Below, piece after piece: positions 1-12,401 of a stretch of DNA of 64,000 nucleotides. The stretch is from contig WPIO01000023.1 in the NCBI GenBank assembly GCA_009760855.2, positions 3,538,501 to 3,602,500 of the forward strand, in the 5' to 3' direction. Origin of the DNA: Cristatella mucedo. Its lineage: Eukaryota > Bryozoa > Phylactolaemata > Cristatellidae. Numbering within the stretch: the first letter of the stretch is position 1; every line of letters begins with the position of its first letter. The notes below the pieces were generated by a model, which was not told where the DNA came from, made no database searches, and saw nothing but the letters and a program-made list of their open reading frames with translations. The position numbers and the translations under genes were made by a program.

Positions 1-50
1 AATAGAGATTAAGTTCTTTTGGGGCGCTATATAAATGAATTATATTATAT
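1..50 (+). mobile_element. SINE-B 3' tail, cut by the window edge
   Basis: The window opens inside the tail of a tRNA-derived SINE. It shows gagattaagttctt followed by ggggcgctatataaatgaa, the same ending seen in complete copies at 30510-30655 (reverse) and 48158-48315. The tRNA-like head lies outside the window. Confidence 0.75.
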
Positions 51-311
51 ATCCTGCATGGTCACCTGCTATTGGCCAAGTTGTTTCAAGAGTCTCCACA
101 GAGTAGGCTCACCAATACTGATCGAACACTTCCTGTAGAAGAGCTTCCTAGAATTCTATGTTGATTTACTTGATGCCACAGCAGACTCCAGCAGACAGAG
201 CGAGCTGCCCAACTCGAATTGTCTGCAATTCAAGCTGCAGTGTCTGCGTTTGAGAAATGACCTAAGTGTAGTGTGTGCCTTTTGTGGCTTTCCATTTTTT
301 CTTTTGGACAG

Positions 312-1766
312 TGAACTACTTGCTGATCGAGAGCCTGCGCCGCTACTACTTCTACTACCGCGACTCCTTGGAACTCGAGTGCCCGACAGGCTCTGGCATT
401 TACATGAGCCTGGAAGGTGTAGCCAATGAGCTTTCAGCCAGACTCTGCCGCCTGTTCGAAGCAGACCCTCACACTGGCCAGCGGCCGTGCCACGGTGAGT
501 GAACATGCTCAATTAGGCTGTTGCTAAATGCTGTAGTGCGATGTATGCAGCGCTATCACCGCTATACCAGTGTGGCAGCATGGTGTGTGGCATAATGGGT
601 GTACCAGGATTTCGGCACTGGGGGGGCTAACAGGCTCACTTTGGTAGAGTATTGCAGTCAAGGTTAGATGGTGTGCCAAAAGAAAAACACTTTTTTTGCA
701 ACAAGCAGTGTGCGAGGTGAAGGCAATTAAACTATTAATGGCCATGATTCTCTTAGCATAATACAAATACATTTAATAAGATCCTGAGGCTTGTAAAACT
801 ATAATTACGCACGGTTTTATATCCTCTCCTACTATTGATACTGTTTTCGGCAATGCAGAAACTACCGTCTATCAATTAAAATTCGAAGTCTGTCAGTTAC
901 GTGGCTCGATAGCGAGACCTGCCGATATGCAGCTTAACGATTAATAGGAGTTGAGAGAATTATAAGCATAGTGCATCTCAAAAATGCTGAAGTACTAACG
1001 ATTAAGCATTTATTCCTGCTTAATAATAAAAATAAAAGATTTATATACTGTACATCGCCCTAAGAGAATGAAACCTCTTTCTAGGCACTTGATATATGCC
1101 CGAAAGAGCTCGTGTCTATCGGTCAGAAATAGCATGCACGACTAAAGTGATGTCGGTTGCATGAGTTACATTTTTGTAGGGCATACAAACCAAAGGTACA
1201 GTCTCCAGATGATTTGAGGGTTGTTATAGAGAGGCATAGCCCGACGACCAAAAAAAATTCAGAAGAGTGGGTTGGACAACGCGGGGCCTTATTAGGAAGT
1301 TTTTTGCATAGATAGGCTGGAGGACAGAATGAAGGGACCTGGAACTTAGTGACAGATGACGATCCTAAACTGTTAATAGCCATGCATCCTTATTCAACCA
1401 AGCTGTGCCGATAATGGGCCGCCACAGCTTCTCTCAGTATCGGCTATTGCTGACTGATTTGATCCTTTAGTATAAAAAAATTTAGTATGTAAATTCCTCT
1501 TTGAGCCGGCATGCTTAAATAATGTACACTCTACCGAAGCTAGCCTTGTGTGAGTGATAGCTCTGGAATGTGTACAGTTTTTTGTCATATATGCAGGTGG
1601 TTTTTCGAAATATGCAACTGATCCATTCTGGAAAGACCTCGTTCTATTCTATGAGTATTTTGATGGTGACAGTGGCCGTGGCTGTGGTGCCTCACATCAA
1701 ACCGGCTGGACAGCACTGATAGCCAACTGCCTGCGACAATGCGCAGGGAGCCCTGCAAACAGCTGA
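312..1766 (+). CDS. Glycoside hydrolase (GH63/MGH1-like), 3' end of an upstream tandem paralogue
   Basis: Two exons, 312-494 and 1597-1766, encode the C-terminal part of a six-hairpin glycosidase. The first begins after a cag acceptor with the [15 protein letters not shown] stretch and ends at a gtgagt donor in phase 1. The second follows atgcag, carries the [15 protein letters not shown] block typical of the C-terminus of this family, and ends at TGA 1764-1766. Both exons have exactly the lengths (183 and 170 nt) and phases of exons 14 and 15 of the complete gene at 13473-39122, and the proteins are very similar. The extreme C-termini differ: CAGSPANS here against VAESSVKK there. The copy shows no lesion in what is visible, so it is probably a functional neighbour whose first 13 or so exons lie to the left. 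Substrate is unknown; a glucosidase or other glycosidase role is inferred from family. Confidence 0.88.
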
Positions 1767-1932
1767 GGTGGCCTGCAGTATGTCTTAAACCAACCGCACT
1801 CCGTGCTCTTTCTCTAATGTCTCTGAGGGTAGCTACATATATTTGTGTCGACATATTGTCACGAATTAAAACCTTTACCTATTTCTGTTGCCTATTTTAT
1901 ACTGTTTTAGCTTTTACCCCACTGCATTCTTG

Positions 1933-2021
1933 ATTAAACAGTTTTTCCATCTGCCCTTTTTATGACCATTTCATATTCTCTAAGCTGCGGTTAAAGAGAG
2001 CCATCTGAATTATTTAATAAA
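1933..2021 (+). promoter_or_regulatory. Candidate polyadenylation signals of the upstream glycosidase
   Basis: ATTAAA at 1933-1938 and AATAAA at 2016-2021 lie about 170 and 250 nt after the stop codon. The second is at nearly the same distance as AATAAA 39379-39384 in the paralogue. Position and consensus are the only evidence. Confidence 0.4.
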
Positions 2022-2924
2022 TATTTGGGCTAACATGTATTGTTAGTTGCAATCGCGTGTAGGAAGAGCTGCCTAGCCTTTTTTTACGTTATCCTACCAA
2101 ACTAGCTCGTTAAGTGGCAATCGAAGTTCATTAGCTCTGTCGATTTGGTTTTGCATGGCTATGCAATTTGGCTCCTACTGCCCTCGGCGGAGTGATCTAC
2201 GGAAATACGGGATAAATTGTGTCTCCTTGTACGTGACCCCTACTCGCCTTGCCGTTTGTCAGCTTATTGACCTTTGACAGTTCCACCGGCATTATAGCCC
2301 ACCCTGAACTTACTTGCACTCGATAAATAAAAAGGTTGTATAGTGCCAGTGCCCCTCATTCTAGCCCGACTTGACTGTTTTGTCTAACCTGGCTGTCTTA
2401 TGTTTTGCTTACCGGGATTGCTTTCTCATATACCAGCCATTGTTTGTATCTCTGTGGCGTTTTTCTTATCATCTGTGGTTTGTTATTCTCTATTCTTACT
2501 GTGTCTGTCTTCGTCCACCTACCTGAACTATCGTAGCATGTCTAATCATTTCCAAATGTGGCACGTGCAGTGGAGCATTACAGAAATGCAAGCCAATAGA
2601 TTTTGACCGAAGCCTTGGGGCATTCCTCAGCAAGAGCTGGCGGAAAGCTATGACAGACAGCTTATATTATCGTTACTCTGCTGGCCGGGTTGTTTTTTCC
2701 CGAACCTCACTGCTTTCCTGGTTTTGATCGTAATTAGCTAATACAGAAGATCTCTATGATGTAGGAGTCACAAAAGCCTTATGAGTCAGACCATATCGTG
2801 AACCTAATATCTTACGATTTTGCTAGGTAGACTAGCCACCATAAAATCGCTCGACCGAATAAACAGCAACTCTATATTTTTAAGCTTTACCGAAGCTGCA
2901 AGTTGCTTGCTCAACTCTACCACT
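2022..2924. other. Intergenic stretch, nothing recognised
   Basis: AT-rich unique-looking sequence between the upstream glycosidase and the first LINE tail. An open frame at 2400-2606 reads as hydrophobic low-information sequence without a recognisable domain and is not called. Confidence 0.5.
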
Positions 2925-3030
2925 ATAAATTCGATCGTGCTTCCTTTACATCATATGTAAAGTGCCTAGAAAGAGATTGTGGGGGTGCTTTATAACTATT
3001 ATTATTAATTTTATTATTTTTATATTATAA
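2925..3030 (+). mobile_element. LINE-A 3' end fragment
   Basis: The fragment shows the LINE-A terminal module: atgtaaagtgcctagaaaga, then a ggtgcttta segment, then an (ATT)n tail. Only the last 100 bases or so of the element are present, as expected from 5' truncation. Confidence 0.75.
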
Positions 3031-3683
3031 CTAAAATATCGGTGGCAGCCAGCTCGCTTATATAGATCGTCATGAGTAGATGAGTTGCCAGTATTACCAG
3101 TTTTACTTTAGGGAGTCTCGAATTCATAGTTGGTGCTCGATCAATAGGTTGCCAATATTGCTTGCAGTTGTAAAATTATCGGGACGCGACAGATACCGAT
3201 TAAAATGTAAGCAGCTTCCACCGACTTAGGGTATGCCCATAGCATTAATAGAGAATATAATCACTCTGCCCATTTTCGTTACATCTTGAAACTCTCAGCG
3301 ATCCCTCTTAAGTTCCAGTAAGTTGTAACAATCGACCTTGAACCTTCTAGTAAATGTTTCGCAGCAATTGGCTGGTTGAGAAACAAGTGGGAGCTCCCCT
3401 TTCATTATAATACGAAGTCTAAAAAGCAAAAGAATGTCTGAAAAATTTAGCTTACTCATTCTCGTACCGTGTTGGTCCCACCGTCTCTCTTTATAACTTG
3501 CCTCATCTGGCGAAATGCAGTGTCCGTTAGCTCTCTAGAATTCCTCGGAACTGGCTACGTCCTCTGCAACCTGGCACCTGTTGAATTGTGCAACTCGCGC
3601 TCGTTTGGGATTGGTATCGGCTACGCCTGCTCAAAGTGCATATGCAATGAAACGGCAACTAACATCTTGGCAGTTTTGAGGGT
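3031..3683. other. Intergenic stretch, nothing recognised
   Basis: No gene, RNA or repeat family is recognised. An open frame at 3469-3702 runs into the SINE that follows and has no domain signature. Confidence 0.4.
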
Positions 3684-3855
3684 AGCCGTGATGGCACACT
3701 AGGTAAGGCGGTTGCGTTTCACGACCTCGGTCCTGACGTCGTGGCTCTAATCCTGTGATGGGTGATTCTTTACGACCACTGCAAGTGGCTGTAATCGCTG
3801 TAAAGGCGCTTCTGCCGCTAAACAAAAGAGGCTGTTAAATCATCGGTATTTGTTA
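3684..3855 (+). mobile_element. SINE-A (tRNA-derived)
   Basis: The A-box-like head gccgtgatggcacactagg is followed by a diverged B box, a gggtgattctttacgacc segment and the tail aaaagaggctgttaaatca. The order matches the better-preserved copy at 56178-56356. The B box is altered here (ctctaatcc), so this is an old copy. Confidence 0.8.
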
Positions 3856-5185
3856 TTGCACAGAGAATTAGAAAGACTGAGATGCATAAAAAGACGGTGG
3901 AAGAGAGACATTGACCTAAGGATAAGGAGGGCTAGGAAAATACGAGTTAAAATCTAGTGAGAGACGGGGGAGGAGAGAGCGAGAGAGAACAAGAAGAGAG
4001 AGAGAGAGAGAGAAAGTTGGTACCTCGCGACCAGGTAATATTTCTATCCGAAAAAACTTCAGCAAAAGGAAAATATGAAATTATCGTCTACAGATTTTCG
4101 GTTTTCTCACTTAAGATCTTCAACGGCTGACTGCAATGGTTGAAGCAACACGTGTCATCCCAACACTACTGTCAAATGTAACCATTTTTGAGGCAATCCG
4201 CTTGGACCTTTTCACCATTGTTCTACACACAAACGCCGATTGACAGGTTGAAGCCAAAAGCTTTCGAACTTGCTTTTGTCGTCCCGCCACTGCCTCGTGA
4301 CTTCAAAGCGAGAACTTCATGCTCGCATGCAGCGTCTCAGTTGTGTAAGCGCGATGCGACTCCTTCTTGGCACTCGGCGGTGTCTCTCGTTTTTTTTAAA
4401 TCTCAAGCAGACAGTTTTGAGCCTAAGAAATCCTCCCTCGGCAGTCTGCTGAAACAATCACCAGCAGCCGCCATTCATTCCTGTCCCGAGCCTTGCTCAT
4501 CCCTCCATCTCTTACTGCAAGCCTCTCTTTTTTTTTATCTCTTCAAGTCGCTGCACACGCCCTCGTCGGCGTGTGAGAGCAGCGAAAGCGACTTGCAGCT
4601 GTATGCTCGTCCCATTTGCTCAGCTGCCTCCGATGCGCGACTCAACTCGCTACCAAATATCAAACGTAGAACTATCGATTGCACACGCCGCCTGCGCCGC
4701 AGCTTGTTTCCGTTGCTCTGTCAAATACAGCACGGATCTGCGACCGCGACTTTGATCTGACCTCGCCGCTGCGGTCAATCGCTCTCTGGCGTATAAACAA
4801 GGGCTCACGAGGGTCTACCTGCTGGTCCCCCAAGGGCGTCGCTGCCCGCATTCCTGCTCGCTTGGAGACGATTATAGAATCCCTAGAGTGTTTAGAATCT
4901 TTGTAGAGTCTCATTATTTTACACTCGGTGGCTCATCTGCGTTTCTTTGAATTTGAGATAGCTCACACTCTCAAGTTTCTGCCATCTCCGGTTCGTCGGA
5001 AATAGTTTGGCTTAAAAGGGAAAAGGCGGGAAAGATTTTTTGCGAGCCTCCTACAAAAATGGTTAAAATCTTGGTTTACGAGGCAATATAAAATCTGAAA
5101 GCCTTCTTAAGCAAGGACATGCAGAGTAAAGCGAGTAGAGCTAAAGCCGCCCCCTGCCGCCAGCAGGTCAAACTAAAAAAAAATT
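3856..5185. other. Intergenic stretch with a GA-rich tract and a GC-richer block
   Basis: 3963-4016 is a GA-rich microsatellite. 4188-4914 is more GC-rich and holds several overlapping open frames on both strands (longest 190 codons at 4188-4760). They are Ser/Leu/Ala-rich with no recognisable domain, and their overlap suggests a compositional effect. gtataaac at 4791-4798 resembles a TATA box, but no gene is visible downstream. Confidence 0.35.
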
Positions 5186-5302
5186 CATATATAATGCATT
5201 TGTAGAGCGCCATAAGAGAACTTAATCTCTATCCATGTGATCTTACATATGTTGTATAGATCGAAGCCACGACGTAGGTCGTTAAAAGCCGAGCACCTTA
5301 AT
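5186..5302 (-). mobile_element. SINE-B, diverged copy
   Basis: Read on the minus strand it has a tRNA-like head, a degenerate B box and the tail agattaagttctcttatgg. Its order matches the copy at 30510-30655. Confidence 0.65.
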
Positions 5303-5304
5303 GA

Positions 5305-5520
5305 CAATGCGTTTATATAATACCCCCAGAGAACCAAATCTCTGTCTAGACACCTTACATATGCTGAAGAAAAAACATATAAACATAGTTAGTGGTAATA
5401 TTCACAGTGTCAGATTGCATAAGCACATACAGAATATTCGCGGGTCTTATCGAATGCAATGAGGAAAATGTGCATCTTAGCTTCTTTTTAAAATTCGTCA
5501 ATGGGTACTACGAAGCACTC
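5305..5520 (-). mobile_element. LINE-A 3' fragment
   Basis: Reverse-strand LINE-A 3' region. The terminal module at 5311-5365 is followed by the 3' UTR landmarks cacagtgtcag and cataagcacata and the end of the ORF near agcttctttttaaaattcgt. Confidence 0.65.
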
Positions 5521-6180
5521 CTGAATCAACAGAAACTGGTACAATAACGGCCTTCCAATGATGCTAGTGGCTTGTAGCAGTAAATACAGACATTGCAATG
5601 CAGACAAATACAATACGGACAAATGCAATACATTGCATGCAGGCATGCTAATAATATATGATGAGTTATCCGCGCAATGAAGAAACTCTTATCGTGCATT
5701 TTACGCTATTACATATAGGCAGAACTATCAATTAGCTGCGAAAAAGCACAAACGTCCAAAACCAGGTGACCAATTATCAGCATCTGCCTGCTAACTAAAG
5801 CTCTTACCTGTTGCACACTTGCCAACATTGTATTAAGCTCGAATGGACTAGATCAGAGATTATGATAATATTAACATATTTTGAGATTATAATAATAATA
5901 AAAATTTCCATTGTGGCTGGGCTACCGAGAAGAAACCCGTCCGGCCACTGCATTTGATGATGAACATGATTGCAAGGCTAGTTAACTAATCTTAGAGGTT
6001 CGCCATGTAAGGGGCTTCGATGGCCTTCGCTTGATCAGCGGATACAAAATACAGTCCTTACGCCGAGCCACTAGGCTAACACTGGCTTGGCTCCTTCATA
6101 ACTAGCTGAACTGATTCACCAGTTTCAGACTCCTCGTGCCCTCAGGTCTTCCATCGACAGTATATTACCTGTTTCATTCC
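5521..6180. other. Intergenic stretch, nothing recognised
   Basis: It contains a short cluster of imperfect repeats with acaaatgcaatac and ttgcatgcagg near 5590-5645 and an AT-rich aataataataa patch at 5892. No gene or known element is seen. Confidence 0.4.
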
Positions 6181-9100
6181 TATGCTTATAATAATAATAA
6201 TAATAATAATAATAACACACTCGATATAGCGCCCTCAGAGAACTCAATCTCTTTCTGAGTACTTTACATTTGCTGCAAAGGAAGCACGATCGAATGACTA
6301 GTGGTAGTATGCTCAATAAACAATAAGAATAACCTGGTTTTGGCAGGTCAGCTTACAAGTACGGTAGTGGCAGCATGCACAGTGTCAGCACGCATAAGCA
6401 GATAAAGGACGAATCGCATGGACTCACTAAATGCTGTCATAAATAGATGCGTTTTAGTTTCTTTAAAATGTATACAAGTCAGGAGATGTCGTGACGCAGG
6501 GTGGACGTGAGTACTAGGCTTTGGGGGCATACGAACTAAATGCATGATCTACAAAGGTATAAGGATTTGTACAAGGTATGAGTAAACAGTTGGATTCCGA
6601 AAAGTGGGTTGAACGATGCTTAGCCTAGCGGGGGAGTAGATCTGATAGACAGACTGAAGCCAAAGAATGAAGGGACCTAAACGTGAGGGACAAAACCGTG
6701 AAGTTGATGCGTTGCTTGACTGGGAGCCAGTGCAAGTCGGTGAAAAACGGTGCGATGTGGCAACTGCGACGCTCAAGACAGACAAGCCTAGCTGCAGAGT
6801 TTTTGCACCAGCTGTAAGCGCCTGATTGCACATATCGGTAGACCAGCAAGCAGTGAGTTACAGAAGAGGACGGTGTGTCACAAATGCGTGGACCAATTTG
6901 GATGTGGTATCCCTCTAAACAAGAACGAATTTTAGCTATGTTATACAGCTGAAAGTAGGAAGACTTGACTGTGGAGCTTATGCGGTCGTCTAATGTAAGG
7001 TTATTTTGGAACAGGACACCTAGATTTCGTGCAGATTTAACAGGAGATCTGCTGGCAGAGCCAATTTTTAGCGTTAGCCTTTCCAATTTCTGAATCTCAC
7101 TTGGTTTGCCCATAAGTAGTAAGTTGGCACTCTATATTGTGCTTGGCAATCACGTCGGCAAGAAGGAGAGAATAAATCGTGAAAGAACGACCAAGCACAG
7201 ATCCCTGATGTACCCCATATTTCAGAGTTTCCTCGGATGACTTATATCTATTTATAATGTAATGATAATTATTTATAATGTATCTCCGTCTGTAACTCCA
7301 CAAAGCCACAAAGACTATGTGAGTGTTAAGCAGGAGTTTTGTATAGCACACTCACAGCCTAAGCGGCTTTCGGTACGCATTCGGTAGCCAACAGACTTCA
7401 TCTCACGCAACAAAGAGAAAGTGGAAAGCATAGCAGAGTCTGTAGAGCAGTTGAGGTAGTGAGTAGCATGGAAGTAGCGGCTCAGGACCGCTGAAAATGA
7501 TGAGCCATAGTCGGCAGCAGGAGAATAGTTGTCATTGTGTAAGGATCGTGGAAGCGAGTTCCACTGCCTAGGACCTGTAGAGCTGAAGCTTCAGTCACCA
7601 ATAGTCTTTATGCAGAGAAATGGAACAGCTAATCTATTGTCCATACAAGACCTGAGGGCACGAGGAGGCTAAAACTGATGCAACAGTCCGGCTTGGTATG
7701 GAGGAACCAAGCCGTGGCAGGCCTTGTGGGTCACCGTAAGAACTTTGCTCTGTATCCGTTGATCAACCGGCATCCACCATCGCTCTTTTACCAAAGGAGA
7801 CATGTGTTCAAACCTCTGGGACTTTAAAAATAGCCTTGCAGCCATATTCATAGCCATTTGCAGTGGTCTAGTTGCATTTTTTGGTAGGGATTACAATAAT
7901 CAAGCCGAGAAAGAACTAAGGAGCTAGTTAAACCTTTTTGCAAGTACAATAGAAGACAGCTGCATATCTTAGATGGGGATCGGACGTGATGGCTAGCTGT
8001 AGAAGAAGTCTTCTGAATGAAGCTTTTAAAATGTAGGCAGCTGTCGAAAACGACACTTAAATTTCGAGCACCTGGTAATTGTCGTGCAACAGCATCACCT
8101 ATTAGAAGAGCAAAGCTTTCTAATCCAGCCACACGCTTAGAGTGTCCTATGAGCTGCAGTTCGGTTTTATCGTCATTTAGTTTTCAGAATTTGTCCGACA
8201 TCCAGGATCGAATTTCGGCAAGGCTAGCATTCAGTCTATCAGTTGCTGCAGTAGATTCCGATGGTTTGAATGACAAATACAGTTGAGTATCGTCAGCATA
8301 AATGTGATATCCTATTCCACGGGCCCTAATCACTTTTCCCAAAGGTTGAGTATAAATGGAAAACAGCAAGGGACCGCGACCCGGATTGAACACGATCAGA
8401 CAAGTACGATTTAAACCACGCCAGTGCCTCGTCTGCCAGACCGATCGTTGTTCTCAAACGTTCAAGTAACACATTGTGATCAACAGTATCGAAGGCAGCT
8501 GATAGATCTTGCAGAGCTAGGGCAGTGACATTCTCGTCATCGCTGCCGCATAGAATGTCATTGTTAACACGGAGGAGAGCAGTTTCAGTGGAGTGCTGTC
8601 TCTTGAACCCTGCTCAAATCAATACTCTGGAGTCTCTTACAGAGATGGGACCTGGACCATTGTAGTGCCGTGCCGATGATGCCCAGGCGAGATGAGAGGC
8701 GCTCAAGAAGGACTTGGTGATCGATAGCATCAAAAGCTGCCGAAGGATCGAGAAAAACAAGCACAGACTCTACCTAAATCTGCATTTCTAAGTAGATCGT
8801 TATACACCTGAAGCAAATGCTGACTCTATGGAGCGATCAGCTCTAAAACCAGACAGCAACTTACTAGCAAGATTTGAATTTTCAGTGCATGAGTTCAGCT
8901 GGTCTGCCGCGACTCGTTCCAGAAACTTTTATATGAAAGGTAGGAGTGAGGCTGGGCTGAAGTTGCTCAAGTTCTCTTGGTCCAGTGTTGCTTCGTGAGT
9001 AGTGGCCTGATTACGGCCTTTTTGAAAGGTGCCGGGACACGACCTGAGGCTAATGATATATTTGCGACGTTCAGCAGATCAATGCATCGTATAAGCAGGA

Positions 9101-9283
9101 CTGTGGGAATAGGGTCCAGAGGACTAGTTATCTTCTTTGATTGGCATGTAAACCTTAGGACAAGGTCACTAATGATCTTGAATTTAGATATTGAGATGCT
9201 GCATGGAATTGAGGGACGAGATTCCAGAAGGAATTCTATCATCTTAGGGATGGATTCCCTGATCTTGCTTTTCTCTACATATC
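6181..9283 (-). mobile_element. LINE-A copy split by a LINE-B insertion
   Basis: Reverse-strand LINE-A with its (ATT)n tail at 6189-6213. The segment 6189-7238 holds the tail, the 3' UTR and the RT thumb region. It stops at cctcggatgac, in the middle of the RT sequence. The RT sequence resumes at about 8613 with actctggagtctc and continues to about 9283 with the RT finger region (ATSPLDPIPT-like block, PAPFKKAVIRPLL). The point of interruption matches contiguous sequence in the LINE-A copy near 43140-43190. Many stops and frameshifts mark it as dead. It is 5'-truncated before the endonuclease domain. Confidence 0.85.
7239..8612 (-). mobile_element. LINE-B inserted in LINE-A, degenerate
   Basis: Reverse-strand LINE-B with its 3' tail first (aatgtatctccgtctgtaac at about 7278). 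Next come the C-terminal ORF end (SSTGPRQWNSLP-like) and RT blocks including [11 protein letters not shown] in the 8184-8393 frame. It ends near 8612 with a block encoding an AALQDLSAAFDTVDH-like RT motif. Several frameshifts and stops break the frame. The family is a CR1/L2-like non-LTR retrotransposon, assigned from RT motifs. Confidence 0.8.
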
Positions 9284-9578
9284 CTAGATTGTAGAACTCA
9301 CTTTTACAATTCATAAGCAACAACATATATTCTCTTGTTGCTGACTGTGGCACATCCTGTCCAGCAGTCCTGAGCTGCTACTTCCATGCTACTCACTACC
9401 TCAACTTCCTCCTGACTCTGCTATGCTTCCCACTTTCTCTTTGATGCGTGAGATGCTGTTGGCTACCGCATGTGTACCGAAAGCCGCTTATGCTTTGAAT
9501 GTGCTATACAAAACTCCTGGGTTACACCCACTTATACTTTGTGGAGTTATAAAAAGAGATACGTTACATTGCAATTCT
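9284..9578 (+). mobile_element. LINE-B 3' fragment
   Basis: Forward LINE-B 3' end. cctagattgtagaactcac matches the WNSLP-coding block at 18378, and it continues through tgaccgaaagcc-type sequence to the terminal agatacgttacattgca. It abuts the LINE-A copy in opposite orientation. Confidence 0.75.
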
Positions 9579-10109
9579 CCAGCAAGTAATACTTATAGAG
9601 CTAAAAGAAATAAGGTTAGTGCAGAGCAAAATCAGTGTGCACGTTCCTGTCAGGTTCCAGATGAGATGGGGGAAATCCAATTTTTAAGAGTTTCTGGGTG
9701 ACAAAGTCTTTTGTGAGTTGCTGATGGAGTGCAGTTTTTCATGATATGGTTCTCCATGTCGACATTTCCTTTGCAAGCCACCTCAAGCAATTAAAATCGA
9801 GCTGGCAATTTCTTTTTAGACGAGTGGGGGCCTAAAGATGCTATACGACGGAGCGCCTCCTATGGGAAAGTTCAGGTTATCTATAAAACGAAATGCAAAT
9901 CGGCTATTCCTTTTTATTTTTAGTTATTAGTTATTAGTTATTATTTAGTTTATTTTTATTTGTAATTCCTTTGTAGAGGGTCTGATGAGAATGCGGCCCC
10001 GGCTTTAAGCTTTTCGCCTAAAGGGTGGGGATTACCAGGATTATTATTTGAGTTGTTACTGAAACATCTGTCAGGTAGGTAGCCACCGAGGCGCAGATTT
10101 ATGCTCTTT
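9579..10109. other. Intergenic stretch
   Basis: AT-rich, with a short tandem block of ttagttat units at about 9923-9950. No gene recognised. Confidence 0.4.
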
Positions 10110-10430
10110 AACGTTTAGAGACCGTGCCTTCATTTCCTATGCTGCCAAAGCGCGTGGAACTCACTACCAACGCATGTCACAACGTCCCCTGACATGATGA
10201 CATTTAAAAAGAACCCTAAAAACGCACCTGTTTATTACAGAATTTGTTGGATCTTTGTGATTCGTTCTTCGTGTGCATGTGCCTGCTTACTCTATGCCTG
10301 CTGCTTGCGGATGTTACCACCAAACGTTTGGCAACGCTTTCTATACAGCATCTATAAAGTGCCTAGCAAGAGATTCAGTTCCCTGGTGACGCTATACGAA
10401 TACACTATTGTTATTATTGTTAATGGGTGC
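10110..10430 (+). mobile_element. LINE-A 3' fragment
   Basis: Forward LINE-A. The end of the ORF (accgtgcct through acgtcccctgac) is followed by the 3' UTR landmark gtgattcgtt and the terminal module aaagtgcctagcaagagatt at about 10356. A degenerate ATT tail closes the copy. Confidence 0.7.
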
Positions 10431-12401
10431 ACGGTCCCTTGGCTAATAGCGTGTACAGCTACTTCCGGTCGGCCCTCTGTCGGTTTATATTGTGAATTTC
10501 CCAAAATTTTGGAACATGGCCACTTTTGTTAAAGAGCTGAAAAGCCCATCTTATCGGAAAATTATTTGCGTGCAGAATCCGAGCTCGATTCCAGAAAAGG
10601 CAGCTATTTTTGTTTAAAAGAGGTTAAGAACCGTTGCGGAGGTAAGAGCTAAGAGTTACGATTCACTCTCGCGTCACATGGGGTCTTTCTTTAGTTACTT
10701 TATCATTCTACTACGGTTCACGAGAGCACACGTGAACAGGCTCCCACCCCAACGACGGGTCGAGCTAAGCAAACAGCGACATGCAGACTGAAATTCGATC
10801 CCTACTGCTCAACAGATGCTTCTCAAAAGTCTATTTGAACGTGACATTTTGACGTTTGTGTCGCTACGCAAACGCTGGAAAGTGAGGAGAGGATCGGTGG
10901 CCCTGGCAGTTCGCCGCCTACGCCCCGTAGACGCGAGGCTCAGCTCAGCACCAGCATTCGGACGACTCTCGCGAAGAATAATTCGCCTCGTGAGAGCCTC
11001 TCCGCACTCGCCTGGCCGCGATGTGGAAAGAGCTGCGAATCTGGATCGGCAGAACCAAGCCACCCAAGCATGGGCTCAAAGCATCTCTTTAAAAACTGCT
11101 ATTCAGCACTCATTTTCTTGTATTAACATGGCGCCCTCTCATTTTTACGAACTTTTTTCTGCTTGTCGTTTTGAGCGATTGCGGAGCGTTCTGTCGGTGC
11201 CGATCTGGCTGCCCATCAATTTGTTGCTCCTGGTAAACAGCGACGCGCGGTTCCTACGTCGCACTAGAATGGCTGGTATTAATTGCTCTGCTACGACATG
11301 AGCAGGTTTTTTACATTTCGACCTTAGAAAATGTCTGACGTGCGCATGTCCACGACCCTCCCCTTCCTCGATTCTCTCCTTTGTTCTACCGACTCCTTTT
11401 TTCTACCGTCGGCTTGCTTCGAGAACTTATTATTTTACGACACATTCTACAAGGGGAATCGTACCAAATAGTTTGACCGATTCAACGTAAAACTTCTGCT
11501 GCAAACTAGTTAGTGTAGGAGAGACTTTTACCTACGTGTGCTGTTCTACCACAAACGGCAATAAATACCCTTCGAGAGGCATGGGCACCTGCTGTGGCTT
11601 CCCGATCTCCCCCTCCCACACTGCCACCCCGCCGCCGCATTCCCCCCCCCCCCAGACAGCCAACCAAATCGCCGAGAGTCAATGCTGGCTTGTGGTCACT
11701 CTAGGACGCCTGCGGGATTTCGCGAGGGGGTGGCGATCGCCGCGGGGATATAGGAAGGGCCCCCCCCCCCGGTTGGATATACAGCGTCGGGGGACAACCA
11801 GTCGCTACACGTGCGTTGCCTTTCGGACGGCAGTGGTGCTGCGTTGGTGGCTAGGTACGCTAAGCATCGTCCTCCGAGGCGACATCGGGAGCGGCAAAAG
11901 CAGTGAGTCGTTCGGTCGCGTCTTCGCGGCGTCTACTCAGTGCACGTAGATGGCTGCTACATACCGCGGAGGAAGCGCAGCGTCTCACTCCAGTCGTCGT
12001 TGTCGTCGCATACTACAGCGATTCATCGCTAGAAAAAAGTAACCGGTTCTTATTTTCCTCTTTCGGTGGAGACTGCCGATTAATGATTTGTACAGGGGCA
12101 GCTGTAGCCGAGGCATTGTCTCAGCTATAATGCTGAAAGATTTTAGCCTTAGCCTCCCACACTGCTATTGTGCTCTAATATGTGAATCGTCTGAATGGAG
12201 TGTTTTTCATAGGGTGCTATTCGAAAGAATTGTGTAATTTTAACTACTGAGACTTTAATGTCAAGAGCTCGAAGCCTAAAGCCTAGCTAGCCACCGCCGG
12301 ACAGGTCGCATAGAGCGGCAGTTTCGTAGCATATATCGGCAGTTTCGTAATGGTCAGGTGCTGCAATGTGCTCTCACCCCTCCCCCCAAGCACCAGGCCA
12401 G
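10431..12401. other. GC-rich intergenic region with unassigned open frames
   Basis: A GC- and CpG-richer region with a C10 tract near 11641 and C-rich tracts near 11761. The longest open frame (10816-11301, + strand, 161 codons) has an Arg/Ser/Ala-rich composition and no recognised domain, and overlapping frames are open on the other strand. It could be a promoter region of an unseen gene, possibly the one that once carried the TSP1 exon, but nothing in it is diagnostic. Confidence 0.35.

Noticed and set aside
4188-4914. Overlapping open frames up to 190 codons
   Set aside because: Open frames occur on both strands in the same GC-richer block, composition is Ser/Leu/Ala-biased, and no domain or splice-supported extension is visible.
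10816-11301. 161-codon open frame on the + strand
   Set aside because: No recognisable domain, Arg-rich composition, and a second frame is open on the opposite strand. Treated as a compositional artefact.
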